Shown here one piece after another: positions 40,193 through 50,141 of a DNA stretch of 64,000 nt. This DNA is from Bradyrhizobium symbiodeficiens. Lineage in GTDB: Bacteria; Pseudomonadota; Alphaproteobacteria; Rhizobiales; Xanthobacteraceae. The stretch is taken from the NCBI RefSeq assembly GCF_002266465.3, contig NZ_CP029427.2, forward strand, positions 2,606,501-2,670,500, read 5' to 3'. The position numbers and the translations under genes were made by a program. Numbering within the stretch: the first letter of the stretch is position 1; the number at the start of each line of letters is the position of its first letter. The notes below the pieces were generated by a model that was given only the letters and a program-made list of their open reading frames with translations, was not told where the DNA came from and searched no databases.

Positions 40193-42481
40193 TCAGTTCT
40201 TGCGCGGGGCGGAAGCGTTGGCATTTTCTTCCGCATAGTTCTGCGGAAAGGCGAGCGCGCTCGTCGCCGAAGACGGCCTGGCCGCCTTGGTGTCGGCATC
40301 CGCCGATTTCTTTGCGGTCTTGGCTGCGTCGTCCAGCAGCTTCTCGACGCGCACCAAAATGTCGGCGCCGCGCTTGGTCAGCACCGGCGGCGGACCGGGC
40401 TTGGTCTCCAGCACCTTCGGCGCCGCGTTGGCCTGCGCGTTGCTGATATGCTGCGGCGGCAGCTTCTGGCCCATGCCGACGCCGGGGATTTCCCGCACCT
40501 CGACGCCCTGATGCGCCGCGAGCATGATGTCGTGCCAGGTCTGCGCCGGCAGCGAGCCGCCGGTCATGCGGTTGGTCGGCGAGTAGTCGTCGTTGCCGTA
40601 CCAGACCGCGCAGGTGAAATTGCCGGTGTAGCCGACGAACCAGGCGTCGCGATACGCGTTGGTCGTGCCGGTCTTGCCCGCGGTCGGAATGCCGTCGAGC
40701 GCGGCGCGGCGCGCGGTGCCCTCGCTGACGACGTGGCTCATCATGCCCGCCATGTCGGCGGCGACGGAGGCGGGAATCGCCTGCCGCGGCTTCGGCCCGT
40801 CGCGGTCCCAGCGCCAGACCAGGTCGCCGGCGCCGGTGCGCACTTCGAGCACCGCATGCGGCGTCACCGCCTTGCCGCGGTTGGGGAAGGTCGCGTAGGC
40901 GACCGCGTGCTCGAGCACGGTGACTTCGTCCGAGCCGATCGGCAGCGACGGCGTGTCGGGCAGCGGCGCCTTGAGGCCGAAGCGGCGGGCGACCTCGACG
41001 ATCTTGGCGCGGCCGACCTTGGCCGGGTTCTGCGCCTTGGGCTCGTTCTTCCGGCCGATCTCGATCGACAGCTTGACCGGCACGACGTTGATCGAGCGCG
41101 TGATCGCCTGAGTCAGCGTCACCGCGCCGGAATAGGAATGGCCATAATTCTGCGGACACCAATTGCCGATGCAGACCGGGCCGTCGACCACGATCGAGTT
41201 CGGCGTGTAACCGTTCAGCAGCGCGGTGGTGTAGACGTAGGGCTTGAACGACGAACCCGGCTGGCGGTAGGCGTCGACGGCGCGGTTGAACTGGCTGGCG
41301 CCATAGTCGCGGCCGCCGACCATGGCGCGGATGCCGCCGTCGAGATCGGACACCACGGTCGCCGCCTGCGTTGCGTGATAGTCGCGGCCGAACTGGCGCA
41401 GCTGGTTCTCGACCGCGTCTTCGGCGGCCTTCTGCACGTTGGTGTCGATGGCGAGGCGCACCACGAAGACGCGCTCGGTGTAGGATTTCGGGAAGGTGTC
41501 GACCAGCTTGCGCATCTCGTCGAAGGCGTAGTCGAGATAGTAGTTCGGCGAAGCCTCGTCGCGGCGGTCGACGGCGAAGGCGGGATTACGGCGGGCGCCG
41601 AACACCTGGCCCTCGGTCATGAAGCCGGCGTCGACGAGATTGTCGAGCACCACGTTGGCGCGGGCGCGCGCGGCGGGCAGGTTGATGTGAGGTGCGTATT
41701 TGGTCGGCGCCTTGAACAGGCCGGCGAGCATCGCGGCTTCCGCCAGCGTCACGTCGCGCACGGACTTGTTGAAGTAGAAATGCGCCGCGCCGTCGACGCC
41801 GAAAGTGCCGCCGCCCATATAGGCGCGGTCCAGATACAGCTTGAGGATCTCGTTCTTGGTCAGGCGCCATTCCAGCCAGACCGCGAGGAAGGCCTCGTTG
41901 ACCTTGCGCTCGATGGTGCGCTCGTTGCTCAAAAACAGGTTCTTGGCGAGCTGCTGGGTGATCGAGGAGCCGCCCTGGCGGACGCCGCCGGCTTGCGCGT
42001 TGGTGACGAGCGCGCGCGCGGTGCCGGCGATGTCGATGCCGAAATGGTCGTAGAAGCGGCGGTCTTCGGTCGCCAGCGTCGCCTTGATCAGCACGTCTGG
42101 AAAATCTTCCAACGGAATCGAGTCGTTATGCTTGATGCCGCGGCTGCCGATCGGGTTGCCGTAGCGGTCGAGGAACGTTACCGCGAGGTCGGACTTCTTC
42201 AGCCAGTCCTCGTCCGCAGTCTCGCGGAAGGCGGGGATGGCGAGGGTGAGCATGACCACCAGGCCGCCGAGCCCGAGGGTAGCGGCCTCCGACAGCGGTT
42301 CGATGAACACCCAGCGCTTCCAGCGCCCGACATAGAAGCGGTCCATGAAGGTCGAGTAGCGCTCGTAGAGCTCGCGGATGCCCTTGGCCGAGGAGAACAG
42401 CGAGGAATCGATGCGCGCATCGAGGTCCAGGAAGAAATTCCGGGCCTTCTGCTTCCAATGCGATGGTATGATCTGGCGCAC
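40193..42481 (-). CDS. class A penicillin-binding protein (PBP1A-type)
   Basis: 762 residues, bifunctional peptidoglycan synthase. Cytoplasmic N-terminus of about 65 residues, one TM helix (about 66-85), then the GT51 glycosyltransferase domain with the catalytic Glu 139 in TEDRRFYDHFG and the QGGSSITQQLAKNLFL motif. The transpeptidase domain has SSFK with active Ser 410, SIN, and KTGTTNAYRDAWF. The C-terminal about 100 residues are disordered and alanine/lysine-rich. Followed within 10 bp by the DUF1214-DUF1254 pair, so these may act in the envelope too. Confidence 0.96.
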   Translation of the reverse strand: MRQIIPSHWKQKARNFFLDLDARIDSSLFSSAKGIRELYERYSTFMDRFYVGRWKRWVFIEPLSEAATLGLGGLVVMLTLAIPAFRETADEDWLKKSDLAVTFLDRYGNPIGSRGIKHNDSIPLEDFPDVLIKATLATEDRRFYDHFGIDIAGTARALVTNAQAGGVRQGGSSITQQLAKNLFLSNERTIERKVNEAFLAVWLEWRLTKNEILKLYLDRAYMGGGTFGVDGAAHFYFNKSVRDVTLAEAAMLAGLFKAPTKYAPHINLPAARARANVVLDNLVDAGFMTEGQVFGARRNPAFAVDRRDEASPNYYLDYAFDEMRKLVDTFPKSYTERVFVVRLAIDTNVQKAAEDAVENQLRQFGRDYHATQAATVVSDLDGGIRAMVGGRDYGASQFNRAVDAYRQPGSSFKPYVYTTALLNGYTPNSIVVDGPVCIGNWCPQNYGHSYSGAVTLTQAITRSINVVPVKLSIEIGRKNEPKAQNPAKVGRAKIVEVARRFGLKAPLPDTPSLPIGSDEVTVLEHAVAYATFPNRGKAVTPHAVLEVRTGAGDLVWRWDRDGPKPRQAIPASVAADMAGMMSHVVSEGTARRAALDGIPTAGKTGTTNAYRDAWFVGYTGNFTCAVWYGNDDYSPTNRMTGGSLPAQTWHDIMLAAHQGVEVREIPGVGMGQKLPPQHISNAQANAAPKVLETKPGPPPVLTKRGADILVRVEKLLDDAAKTAKKSADADTKAARPSSATSALAFPQNYAEENANASAPRKN

Positions 42482-42775
42482 CTAGAACCCTTGAGGCTCG
42501 CTTCAAAAGCGTTCAAGCACCCGGCCGGGGGCGGCATCGAGACGTCTTGAGGGAATGTTGCGGCAAACCCAAGGCGCCCGGCCAGCATCCGAGGGACTTG
42601 CTGTTCCTTCTAGCCGAGCGGGGCCCATAAACCAATGGTCACGCTCGCGATTTTGAGCAACAGGCTGAATTGACCCCGGTTCATTACGGGCCTCGAAGGC
42701 GCCTTGCTTGCACCACCCCGGCCGCACGCCCTAGATGGCTTCAGCCGTAGCTCTTTCGAACTTTTGTTGAGGCGC

Positions 42776-43291
42776 ATGACCGCAGCTCCCAAACGACCTT
42801 CAGGCCAGGAAGGATTCTTCTGGAAAACCAAGACTTTGGAAGAGATGTCGGGGCCCGAATGGGAAAGCCTGTGCGACGGCTGCGGCCGCTGTTGCCTGAA
42901 CAAGCTCGAGGACGAGGATACCGGCCAGATCTATTTCACCCATGTCGGCTGCAAGCTGCTCGACGGCGCCAGTTGCGGCTGCAAGGACTATCCGAATCGC
43001 TCCGACAAGGTTCCGGATTGCGTCCGCCTGACCCCGGCCAATGTCCGCACCCTGAACTGGCTGCCGCCGAGCTGCGGCTACAAGCTCGTTGCCGAGGGCC
43101 GCGACCTCTATTGGTGGCATCCGCTGGTCTCCGGTGATCCCAACACCGTGCATGAAGCCGGCGTCTCCGTGCGCGGCCGGGTCGAAGGCAGCGAGGTGGA
43201 GATTCCGGACGACGAACTCGAGAACCACATCGTGCAATGGCCGGCGCAGCTGCCGAAGCGGGCCCGTTTGAAGCGACGTCCGAAGGACTGA
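42776..43291 (+). CDS. YcgN family cysteine-cluster protein
   Basis: 171 residues from the ATG at 42776 ([20 protein letters not shown]). The family's cysteine cluster is complete: [40 protein letters not shown] and a final CGY. This is the UPF0260/YcgN group, with putative zinc or Fe-S binding (CxxCxxCC type) and no known reaction. The gap upstream to PBP1A, its divergent neighbour, is about 290 bp. Confidence 0.94.
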   Translation: MTAAPKRPSGQEGFFWKTKTLEEMSGPEWESLCDGCGRCCLNKLEDEDTGQIYFTHVGCKLLDGASCGCKDYPNRSDKVPDCVRLTPANVRTLNWLPPSCGYKLVAEGRDLYWWHPLVSGDPNTVHEAGVSVRGRVEGSEVEIPDDELENHIVQWPAQLPKRARLKRRPKD

Positions 43292-43447
43292 GCCGCCGCG
43301 CGGCGCCCATCACGTCTTCGGGATGACCCGGGGGCGGGATGCACCCATGCGCCGCGATGCCTGCCCGGGACAAATTTTGCTGTCTACATTGGACTGCATA
43401 AAACGAATCCTTCGCGGCGTTGCGCCGCCACACGGCACCCGAGCGAG

Positions 43448-45031
43448 ATGAACAAGTTCGACCGGCGGAGCAGTTCTGCCGACATCCAGACTTTGCCCGA
43501 CGACATCGCCGAGGAGCTGTCCCGGCTTCCGAGCGAAGTCATCAGCGTCGATGATGCCCCGTCGATTGCGCCGCCGGTGCCGCTGTCGCAGGACGAGGTC
43601 CGCACTATCGTCATCAGCCTGATGCTGACGATGTTCCTGGCCGCCCTCGACCAGACCATCGTGGCGACCGCGCTGCCGACCATCGGACGCCAGTTCCAGG
43701 ACGTCTCCAATCTCTCCTGGGTCATCACCGCCTATCTGCTCGCCTCGACCGCGGTGGCGCCGGTGTTCGGCACGCTCAGCGACATCTATGGCCGCCGCGC
43801 CATGATCATCATCTCCCTCAGCCTGTTCGTGGCGGGCTCGGTGCTGTGCGCGATCGCGCCGAGCATGCCGATGCTGATCCTGGCGCGCGGCCTTCAGGGT
43901 CTCGGCGGCGGCGGCATCATGCCTGTCGTGCAGACCGTAATCTCCGACGTCGTCTCCCCGCGCGAGCGCGGCCAGTATCAGGCCTATTTCTCCAGCGTGT
44001 GGATGGTCGGCGGCATCCTCGGTCCGGTCATCGGCGGCGTGTTCGCCGAGCATCTGCACTGGTCGATGATCTTCTGGATCAATCTGCCGCTGACTGCCGC
44101 GGCGCTCGCGCTGCTGCTGCCGAAGATGAAGAAGATCCCGGTGTTCCACCGCAAGCGCAAGGTCGACTGGCTCGGCGGCGTGCTGCTGATGGCCTCCGCC
44201 GTCGTCTTCATGCTGGTGCTGACCTGGGGCGGCACGCGCTATCCCTGGCTGTCGCCGACCGTGCTGGCGATGGTGGGCGGCGCCGTCGCGCTCGCCGTCA
44301 GCTTCGTCTGGCACGCGCGTCGCGCGGACGAGCCGTTCCTGCCGTTGAAGATGCTGACCGGATCGGTGGCGCCGTTCGCGATGACCGCCGGTGGCTGCGG
44401 GCTCGGGGCGATCACCGGCCTCACCGTGCAGCTGCCGCTTTATTACGAGCAGGTCTACCATCTGAGCGCGAGCGAGGCGGGGCTTGCGCTGATCCCGCTC
44501 GCGGCGGTTTCGACCGTTGGTGCCGCCGTCGCCGGCCGCACCATGGCCCGTGCAAAACACTACAAGCGCGTCGCCATCATCGGCACGTCCTGGGCCGCGC
44601 TGTGCGGCCTCGGCCTCACGCTCACCACGCTGCCGCTGTGGGGCCTGCTGATGCTGATGGCGGCGTTCGCGCTCGGGCTCGGCACCACCTTTCCGGTCTG
44701 CGTGGTCTCGCTGCAGAACTCGGTCGCGCGCCCGCAAGTCGGCACCATCACCGGCGCGATGAACTTCTTCCGCTCGCTGATGTCCTCGTTCACGGTCGCC
44801 GCCTTCGCCGCGATCCTGCTGATCGCGCTCGGCATCGACGTGCCGCTCGCCGGCGAGCACCACGCCGCAAGCGCCGTCGCTATTCCCGCCGACGACATGC
44901 GGCACGCCTTCCGCTACGTGTTCGGCGCCGCCACCGCGCTGATGACCACCGCCGCGCTGTGCCTGATCGCGATGGAGGAGCGGCCGCTGGCCGGTCCCTC
45001 GGTGACGCAACCCGTCGAGATGGCGGAGTAG
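43448..45031 (+). CDS. MFS multidrug exporter, DHA2 (14-TM) family
   Basis: 527 residues; a cytosolic N-terminus of about 50 residues then fourteen TM helices. DHA2/EmrB motifs are clear: LDQTIVATALPTIGRQF in TM1, GTLSDIYGRRAMIII in loop 2-3, and LARGLQGLGGGGIMPVVQTV in TM4 with motif C-like glycines later. It extrudes drugs with a proton gradient; no EmrA-type partner is adjacent. Ends three bases before the end of the convergent histidine kinase gene. Confidence 0.94.
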   Translation: MNKFDRRSSSADIQTLPDDIAEELSRLPSEVISVDDAPSIAPPVPLSQDEVRTIVISLMLTMFLAALDQTIVATALPTIGRQFQDVSNLSWVITAYLLASTAVAPVFGTLSDIYGRRAMIIISLSLFVAGSVLCAIAPSMPMLILARGLQGLGGGGIMPVVQTVISDVVSPRERGQYQAYFSSVWMVGGILGPVIGGVFAEHLHWSMIFWINLPLTAAALALLLPKMKKIPVFHRKRKVDWLGGVLLMASAVVFMLVLTWGGTRYPWLSPTVLAMVGGAVALAVSFVWHARRADEPFLPLKMLTGSVAPFAMTAGGCGLGAITGLTVQLPLYYEQVYHLSASEAGLALIPLAAVSTVGAAVAGRTMARAKHYKRVAIIGTSWAALCGLGLTLTTLPLWGLLMLMAAFALGLGTTFPVCVVSLQNSVARPQVGTITGAMNFFRSLMSSFTVAAFAAILLIALGIDVPLAGEHHAASAVAIPADDMRHAFRYVFGAATALMTTAALCLIAMEERPLAGPSVTQPVEMAE

Positions 45032-45034
45032 GGC

Positions 45035-47515
45035 TCAGCCCGCGCCGTTCGGGAAGCTGCTCTTCCGCGGCAGCACAATGGTGAATTCGGTGAACTCGCC
45101 CGGCGCGGTCGCGACGTCGATCGTACCGCCATGCTGCTTCACCACGATGTCGTGGCTCATCGACAGGCCGAGGCCGGTGCCTTCGCCAGCCGGCTTGGTG
45201 GTGAAGAACGGATTGAACATCTTCTCCTTCACCTCGTCCGGGATGCCCGTGCCGTTGTCGCGGATGCGGATCTCGACGTGGTCGCCGCGGTCGCGGGTCG
45301 CGGCGGTCACGACCGGCTCGTACCCCGCTGCCCTGGTCTCGGCCTTGCGGCTGGCGACCGCATGGAATCCGTTTCCGATCAGGTTCAGCAGCACCCGCGT
45401 GATCTCCTGCGGGAATACATCGGCCGAGCCTGCGGCCGGATCGAGCTCGCGCTTCAGCGTCACATCGAACTGCGGCTTCTCGGCGCGGGCGCCGTGATAG
45501 GCGAGGTTGAGGCTCTCCTCGACCACCGCGTTGATATCGCTCGACCGATGCTCGCCGCCACCCTCGCGCGAATGCAGCAGCATGTTCTTGACGATGGAAT
45601 CGGCGCGCTGTCCGTGCTGCACGATCTTGCCGAGATTGTCCTTCAGCAGCCCCGTGAGCTCGTCGACCTCGCTGCGGATATCGTCCGCGAGCGTCACGGG
45701 CGCGAGCACCTCGTTCAGCTCGTCGGTCAATTCGGCGGACAGCGCGGCAAAATTGTTGACGAAGTTGAGCGGATTCTTGATCTCGTGCGCGATGCCGGCG
45801 GTGAGCTGGCCGAGCGATGCCAGCTTCTCGGTCTGGATCAGCCGGTCCTGCGCCGCGCGCAGATCGTCGAGCGACTTCGCGAGCTCCCTGGTGCGGTCCT
45901 GCACCTCGTTGAACAGCCGCGTGTTCTCGATCGCGATCACGGCCTGGTCGGCAAAGGTCTTGAGCAGGTTGATGGCCTTGTCCGGGAAATGGCCGGCTTG
46001 CGGCCGCGTCACGGCAATGGTGCCGATCGCGATGCCGTCGCGCAGCATCGGCACCGCGAGAATGCTGCGATAGCCCCGCGTCCGCGCGAGCTCCTTCATG
46101 GCCTCGGTGAGATCAGGCTCGTTCTGCATGTCGCTGCGGAAGGCATATTCTCCGCTTGTCGCCACCCGGCTGTGAATGCCCGACGATGTCAGCGCTGCGG
46201 GGAACGAGCCGAGCAGATCGGCGTTGCCGGCTTCATTATCCGTGGTGAAGGCGGCCAGATGCAGCATGCCGTCGATGACGCGGGTGACGGTGGACGAATG
46301 TCCGCCGACCAGCGCCTTGGCGCTGTCGGAGATGGCCTGGAACACGGGCGTGACGTCGGCGGGCGAGGCCGCGATCACCTTGAGGATGTCGGCCGTCGCG
46401 GTCTGACGCTCCAGCGCCTCCTGTGTCGCATTGAACAGGCTGACATTCTTGAGAGCGATCACCGCCTGGTCGGCGAAGGTCTGCAGCAGCCGCACGTGAT
46501 GCTCGGCAAACGCGCCGGTCGCGCGCCGCGTCGTGATGATGAGGCCGATCGCTTCGCCCTCGCTCATCAAGGGCACGAACAGCATGCTGCGATAGCCGCG
46601 GGCGCGGGCGATGTCGCGCGCGGCCGGCTCGAGCTCGGTATCGGGCAGTTGCGCCGCCGCGCCGTTAGCCACGAGCGAATAGGGCGGGAACTGCGCGAAC
46701 GGTACCGGGAACGAGGCCTGCAGCACGTGATCGCCGGCAGGATCGGTCGGTGTGAATGCGGCAAGGTGCGCAGCGCCGTCGACATAGCGCAGCACCGCCG
46801 TGGAGAAGCCGCCGATCAGCCGGTTGGCGTTGGCGGCGATGGCGTCGAACACCGGGTGCACGTCGGACGGCGAGCCTGCCATCACCTTCAAAATGTCCGC
46901 GGTTGCGGTCTGGCGTTGCAGCGTCTCTTCTGTCTCGTTGAACAGCCGCGCATTCTCGATCGCGATCACGGCCTGGTCGGCAAAGGTGTGCAGCAGTTGC
47001 ACGAGGTCGGCCGCGAACGCGCCTGGTACGGCACGGGTGACGCTGATCATGCCGACCGGCGTGCCCCGGTTCATCAGCGGCATGAACAGCACGCTGCGGA
47101 AGCCGCGCAGCCGCGCCAGATCGCGGTTCAGCTGCGGCACGTCATCGGCTTCGCTGTCGGGAAACTGGATCGTCTCGCCGCCACGCACCAGCGCAAAAGT
47201 CGGAAACTCCGCGATCTTGCGCGGAAACGACGCCTTCAGCCCTTCGTCGGCTTCCGGGCTGGTCGGCGTGTAGGCCACGAGGTGCAGCTCGTCGCCGATG
47301 AACTGGAGCACGGTGGCGGAGAAGCCGTCGAGCAGGCGCCTGGAACTCGACGCGATCGCCTCGAACACCGGCCGGGCATCGGAGGGCGAGGCCGCGATGG
47401 TGCGCAGGATTTCGGCACTGGCACTTTGGCGATCCCGCGCAGTCGCGAGCGCACTGCGCAGCTGCGCGTTCTCAGCTGCGAGCTCATCGGCGACGTCATG
47501 GGAAGGGTCGGTCAT
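45035..47515 (-). CDS. triple-GAF soluble sensor histidine kinase
   Basis: 826 residues from the ATG at 47515 (MTDPSHDVADELAAENAQLR). An N-terminal coiled coil is followed by three homologous GAF domains of about 175 residues each, all ending in an F/LADQAVIAIENxRLFNE-like linker (residues about 45-560). Then a HisKA domain with LTAGIAHEIKNPLNFVNNF (His 577) and HATPase with LNLIGNGFHAV, RIRDNGTGIP and GEGTGLGLSMSHDI. No TM helix, so a cytosolic sensor. No response regulator adjacent. Ends convergent with the MFS gene. Confidence 0.93.
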   Translation of the reverse strand: MTDPSHDVADELAAENAQLRSALATARDRQSASAEILRTIAASPSDARPVFEAIASSSRRLLDGFSATVLQFIGDELHLVAYTPTSPEADEGLKASFPRKIAEFPTFALVRGGETIQFPDSEADDVPQLNRDLARLRGFRSVLFMPLMNRGTPVGMISVTRAVPGAFAADLVQLLHTFADQAVIAIENARLFNETEETLQRQTATADILKVMAGSPSDVHPVFDAIAANANRLIGGFSTAVLRYVDGAAHLAAFTPTDPAGDHVLQASFPVPFAQFPPYSLVANGAAAQLPDTELEPAARDIARARGYRSMLFVPLMSEGEAIGLIITTRRATGAFAEHHVRLLQTFADQAVIALKNVSLFNATQEALERQTATADILKVIAASPADVTPVFQAISDSAKALVGGHSSTVTRVIDGMLHLAAFTTDNEAGNADLLGSFPAALTSSGIHSRVATSGEYAFRSDMQNEPDLTEAMKELARTRGYRSILAVPMLRDGIAIGTIAVTRPQAGHFPDKAINLLKTFADQAVIAIENTRLFNEVQDRTRELAKSLDDLRAAQDRLIQTEKLASLGQLTAGIAHEIKNPLNFVNNFAALSAELTDELNEVLAPVTLADDIRSEVDELTGLLKDNLGKIVQHGQRADSIVKNMLLHSREGGGEHRSSDINAVVEESLNLAYHGARAEKPQFDVTLKRELDPAAGSADVFPQEITRVLLNLIGNGFHAVASRKAETRAAGYEPVVTAATRDRGDHVEIRIRDNGTGIPDEVKEKMFNPFFTTKPAGEGTGLGLSMSHDIVVKQHGGTIDVATAPGEFTEFTIVLPRKSSFPNGAG

Positions 47516-47601
47516 CTGTAATCCGGCTTGATGCCGCGACAGGCGCGGCACCGGGGCGGATTATCACATCTCCTGCGGCCGGAGCCAGCGTCCGGCTTGC
47601 C

Positions 47602-49236
47602 TCACGTTCCCGGCCGCGACACCTCCGTCTCCTTGCTGGTGATGAACTCCAGCAGCACCGGAATGCCTTCCTGCGTCTTCTGGATGCCGCGCCTGATCGC
47701 AGGGATGATGTCTTCGGGCTTGGTCACCCGCTCGCCATAGCCGCCGAAGGCGCGCGCCATCGCGGCGTAGTCGCCGGAAATGTCGGTCGAGCGATATTTT
47801 TCGGTCGAGATCGGCATCACCTTCAATTCGATCGCCATCGAGAAGTTGTTCAGCAGGATCGACATGATCGGGATGCGCTCGCGCACCGCGGTCTCGAAAT
47901 CCATGCCGGTGAAACCGATTGCCGCATCGCCCCAGACGTTGATGCAGAGCTTGTCGGGCTTTGCCAGCTTCGCGCCCATCGCGAGGCCGAGGCCGTAGCC
48001 GAGCTGCGTCGTCTTGCCCCAGCCGAGATAGGTGAGGGGTTTTGTCGATTTCCAGAACGGCGAGAGCTGGTCGCGCGGACTGCCGGCATCGTGGGTGATG
48101 ATGGTGTTGTCGATGTCGACCGTGTGCTGCAAATCCCACAACACGCGATAGGGGCTGAGCGGCGCGTCGTTGCTGGTGAGCTTCGGCATCCATTTCGCCA
48201 GCCACTCCTTGTGCGAGGCCGCGATCTCGGCCGCGACCGCGGCGGCGTCGCGATCGGATGTGACGGTCTTGCCGATCTCCTCCAGCAGCGCGTCGAGCAC
48301 GAGCCCGGCGTCGCCGACCAGGCCGATCGCAGCCTCGACGTCCTTGTTGAGATGGTTGGGATCGAGCGTGGAATGGATGATGGTCTTGCCTTTCGGCATC
48401 GCGATGCCGAAATTGGTCTCGGTGAAGGAGCAGCCGATGCCGAAGATGACGTCGGCCTCGGCGAGGAATTTCGGCACCGCGCGCGGCACCGCGAGGCCGC
48501 CGGAGCCGAGCGAGAGAGGATGAGTTTCCGGGAACGACGATTTTCCACCGAGGCTGGTGGTGACGGGGATCGCGAGACGCTCGGCGAGCCGCTTCAGCTG
48601 CGGCCAGGCCTGCGCGTAATGCACGCCCTGGCCGGCATAGATCACCGCACGCTTGGCGTTGACGAGCAGGCTTGCCGCCTCCTTCACATGCACGGGGTCG
48701 GCGCCGTAGCGGGTGCGAAGCACCGGCGTGTAGTTGAGCGGCTCCGGCACCTCCTCGTTCCACATGTCCGAGGGAATCTCGACGATCACGGGCCCGCCGC
48801 GGCCGTTCTTCAGCTTGGTGAAGGCGCGGCGAAAGATGTTGGCGACCTCGGCCGCGAGGATGATCGGTTCGGACGATTTCGAGAACGCCTTCATCGCCTC
48901 GCTGGAATTGAAGTTCGGCTCGATATGAGCAAGCCGGCGCTGATAGCCCATCGGCAGCACCAGCACCGGAACGGATTCGCCATAGCACTGCGCCACGCCG
49001 CCCATCGCGTTCTCCGCGCCGGGCCCATGCTGCATGCAGAACGCGCCGATCGAGCGCCCCGACGTCACCCGCGAGATCGCGTCCGCCATGTGGATGCCGA
49101 CGCGCTCCTGCCGCACCATCACCGGGCGAATCTCGGCTTTCGCCGCATGCTCGATCAGATGGTTGACCGGATAGCCGCAGAGGATCTCGATGCCCTCACG
49201 CCGCATGATTTCCGCAATGGCGGTGCCGAGCTTCAT
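47602..49236 (-). CDS. thiamine pyrophosphate-requiring enzyme (acetolactate synthase-like)
   Basis: 544 residues with three-domain TPP enzyme layout. The N-terminal PYR domain has the catalytic Glu in MVRQERVGIHMADA, the central domain GPVIVEIPSDMWNE onwards, and the PP domain carries the TPP motif GDAAIGFTGMDFETAVRERI with later ILLNN. This matches acetolactate synthase/oxalyl-CoA decarboxylase-like proteins annotated as thiamine pyrophosphate-requiring protein. No regulatory subunit adjacent, and the substrate is not evident. 86 bp upstream of the triple-GAF kinase, same strand. Confidence 0.9.
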   Translation of the reverse strand: MKLGTAIAEIMRREGIEILCGYPVNHLIEHAAKAEIRPVMVRQERVGIHMADAISRVTSGRSIGAFCMQHGPGAENAMGGVAQCYGESVPVLVLPMGYQRRLAHIEPNFNSSEAMKAFSKSSEPIILAAEVANIFRRAFTKLKNGRGGPVIVEIPSDMWNEEVPEPLNYTPVLRTRYGADPVHVKEAASLLVNAKRAVIYAGQGVHYAQAWPQLKRLAERLAIPVTTSLGGKSSFPETHPLSLGSGGLAVPRAVPKFLAEADVIFGIGCSFTETNFGIAMPKGKTIIHSTLDPNHLNKDVEAAIGLVGDAGLVLDALLEEIGKTVTSDRDAAAVAAEIAASHKEWLAKWMPKLTSNDAPLSPYRVLWDLQHTVDIDNTIITHDAGSPRDQLSPFWKSTKPLTYLGWGKTTQLGYGLGLAMGAKLAKPDKLCINVWGDAAIGFTGMDFETAVRERIPIMSILLNNFSMAIELKVMPISTEKYRSTDISGDYAAMARAFGGYGERVTKPEDIIPAIRRGIQKTQEGIPVLLEFITSKETEVSRPGT

Positions 49237-49466
49237 GGCGTCTCTCTCCCTGGCGAGGCCGGTTGATCCGGCTGGTTGGGGAGAGAGGATCAGGAATCGG
49301 CTGGACGGTAAAGCGAAGCGCGGCGCGGATGCGGTAGGTCAGCCATGCAGGACGGCGTCACCAGGCCACGCCGCCGCCCCGGGGAACGCCGGAGCCGAGC
49401 GATGACGTTGCAAGCCGGAGTGGATGACAGCATGATGAAGCAACGTTCGCCGTGGAATTCCGGAAG

Positions 49467-50105
49467 ATGCTGAAGCTCGATCATATCACGGTTATCGCTC
49501 CGAGCCTCGCCGAAGGCGTCCTCCACGTTCGAAACTGCCTCGATCTCGATGTCCCGTTCGGGCAACGCCATGCCTATATGGGCACCCATAATCACCTGCT
49601 TCAGCTCGGTGACACGGTCTATCTTGAAATCGTGGCGCTCGACCCCGAGGCCGATGCGCCGGGCCGCCCGCGCTGGTTCGGTCTGGACGACCAGGACCAG
49701 CTCAGGTCCGATTGGGACGAGGGCCGCCGCCTGCGCGGCTGGGTCGCGCGAACCGATAGGATCGACTCGATCATCGCCCGCCGGGGCGACGTCTTCGGCG
49801 CCAAGGTTCCGCTTCCCGCGGCCGATCCTTCGTTCGACTTCACCATTCCGGACGACGGCTCCCTCCCGCTCGACGGTGCAGCTCCCTCGATCATCGACAG
49901 GCGCGGCAAGCCGCGCTCGATGGCTGCGATAGCGGACCTCGGCGCGCGGCTAAGATCCTTCACGCTCGAGCATCCGGAGCCCGCCGCCGTAGAGGCGCTG
50001 TACCGCGCGTTGACGATCGACCGGCCGCCCGAAATCGTGCGGGGATCGAAGCTGCGCTATCGCGCCCGGATCGAAACGCTCGCCGGACCAAGAGAGCTGA
50101 CCTGA
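49467..50105 (+). CDS. VOC/glyoxalase-like domain protein
   Basis: 212 residues, MLKLDHITVIAPSLAEGVLH. It fits the Glyoxalase_3 (VOC) type: LDHITVIAPS at the start with the metal-type His, then RHAYMGTHNHLLQLGDTVYLEIVALDPEAD in two adjacent pieces, and a second half with VALDP-like strands. Start uncertain: an in-frame GTG at 49452 adds five residues, and neither has a well-spaced ribosome-binding site. Function unknown; VOC folds include glyoxalases, dioxygenases and resistance proteins. Confidence 0.85.
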   Translation: MLKLDHITVIAPSLAEGVLHVRNCLDLDVPFGQRHAYMGTHNHLLQLGDTVYLEIVALDPEADAPGRPRWFGLDDQDQLRSDWDEGRRLRGWVARTDRIDSIIARRGDVFGAKVPLPAADPSFDFTIPDDGSLPLDGAAPSIIDRRGKPRSMAAIADLGARLRSFTLEHPEPAAVEALYRALTIDRPPEIVRGSKLRYRARIETLAGPRELT

Positions 50106-50141
50106 GCGCGCACGGACCCAACGCAGTCCGGAATCACATGC

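Noticed and set aside
39785..42550. 921-codon open frame on the plus strand
   Set aside because: Antisense to PBP1A and DUF1214, both with complete motifs. No recognisable domain.
45131..47521. 796-codon open frame on the plus strand
   Set aside because: Antisense to the triple-GAF kinase, whose motifs are complete.
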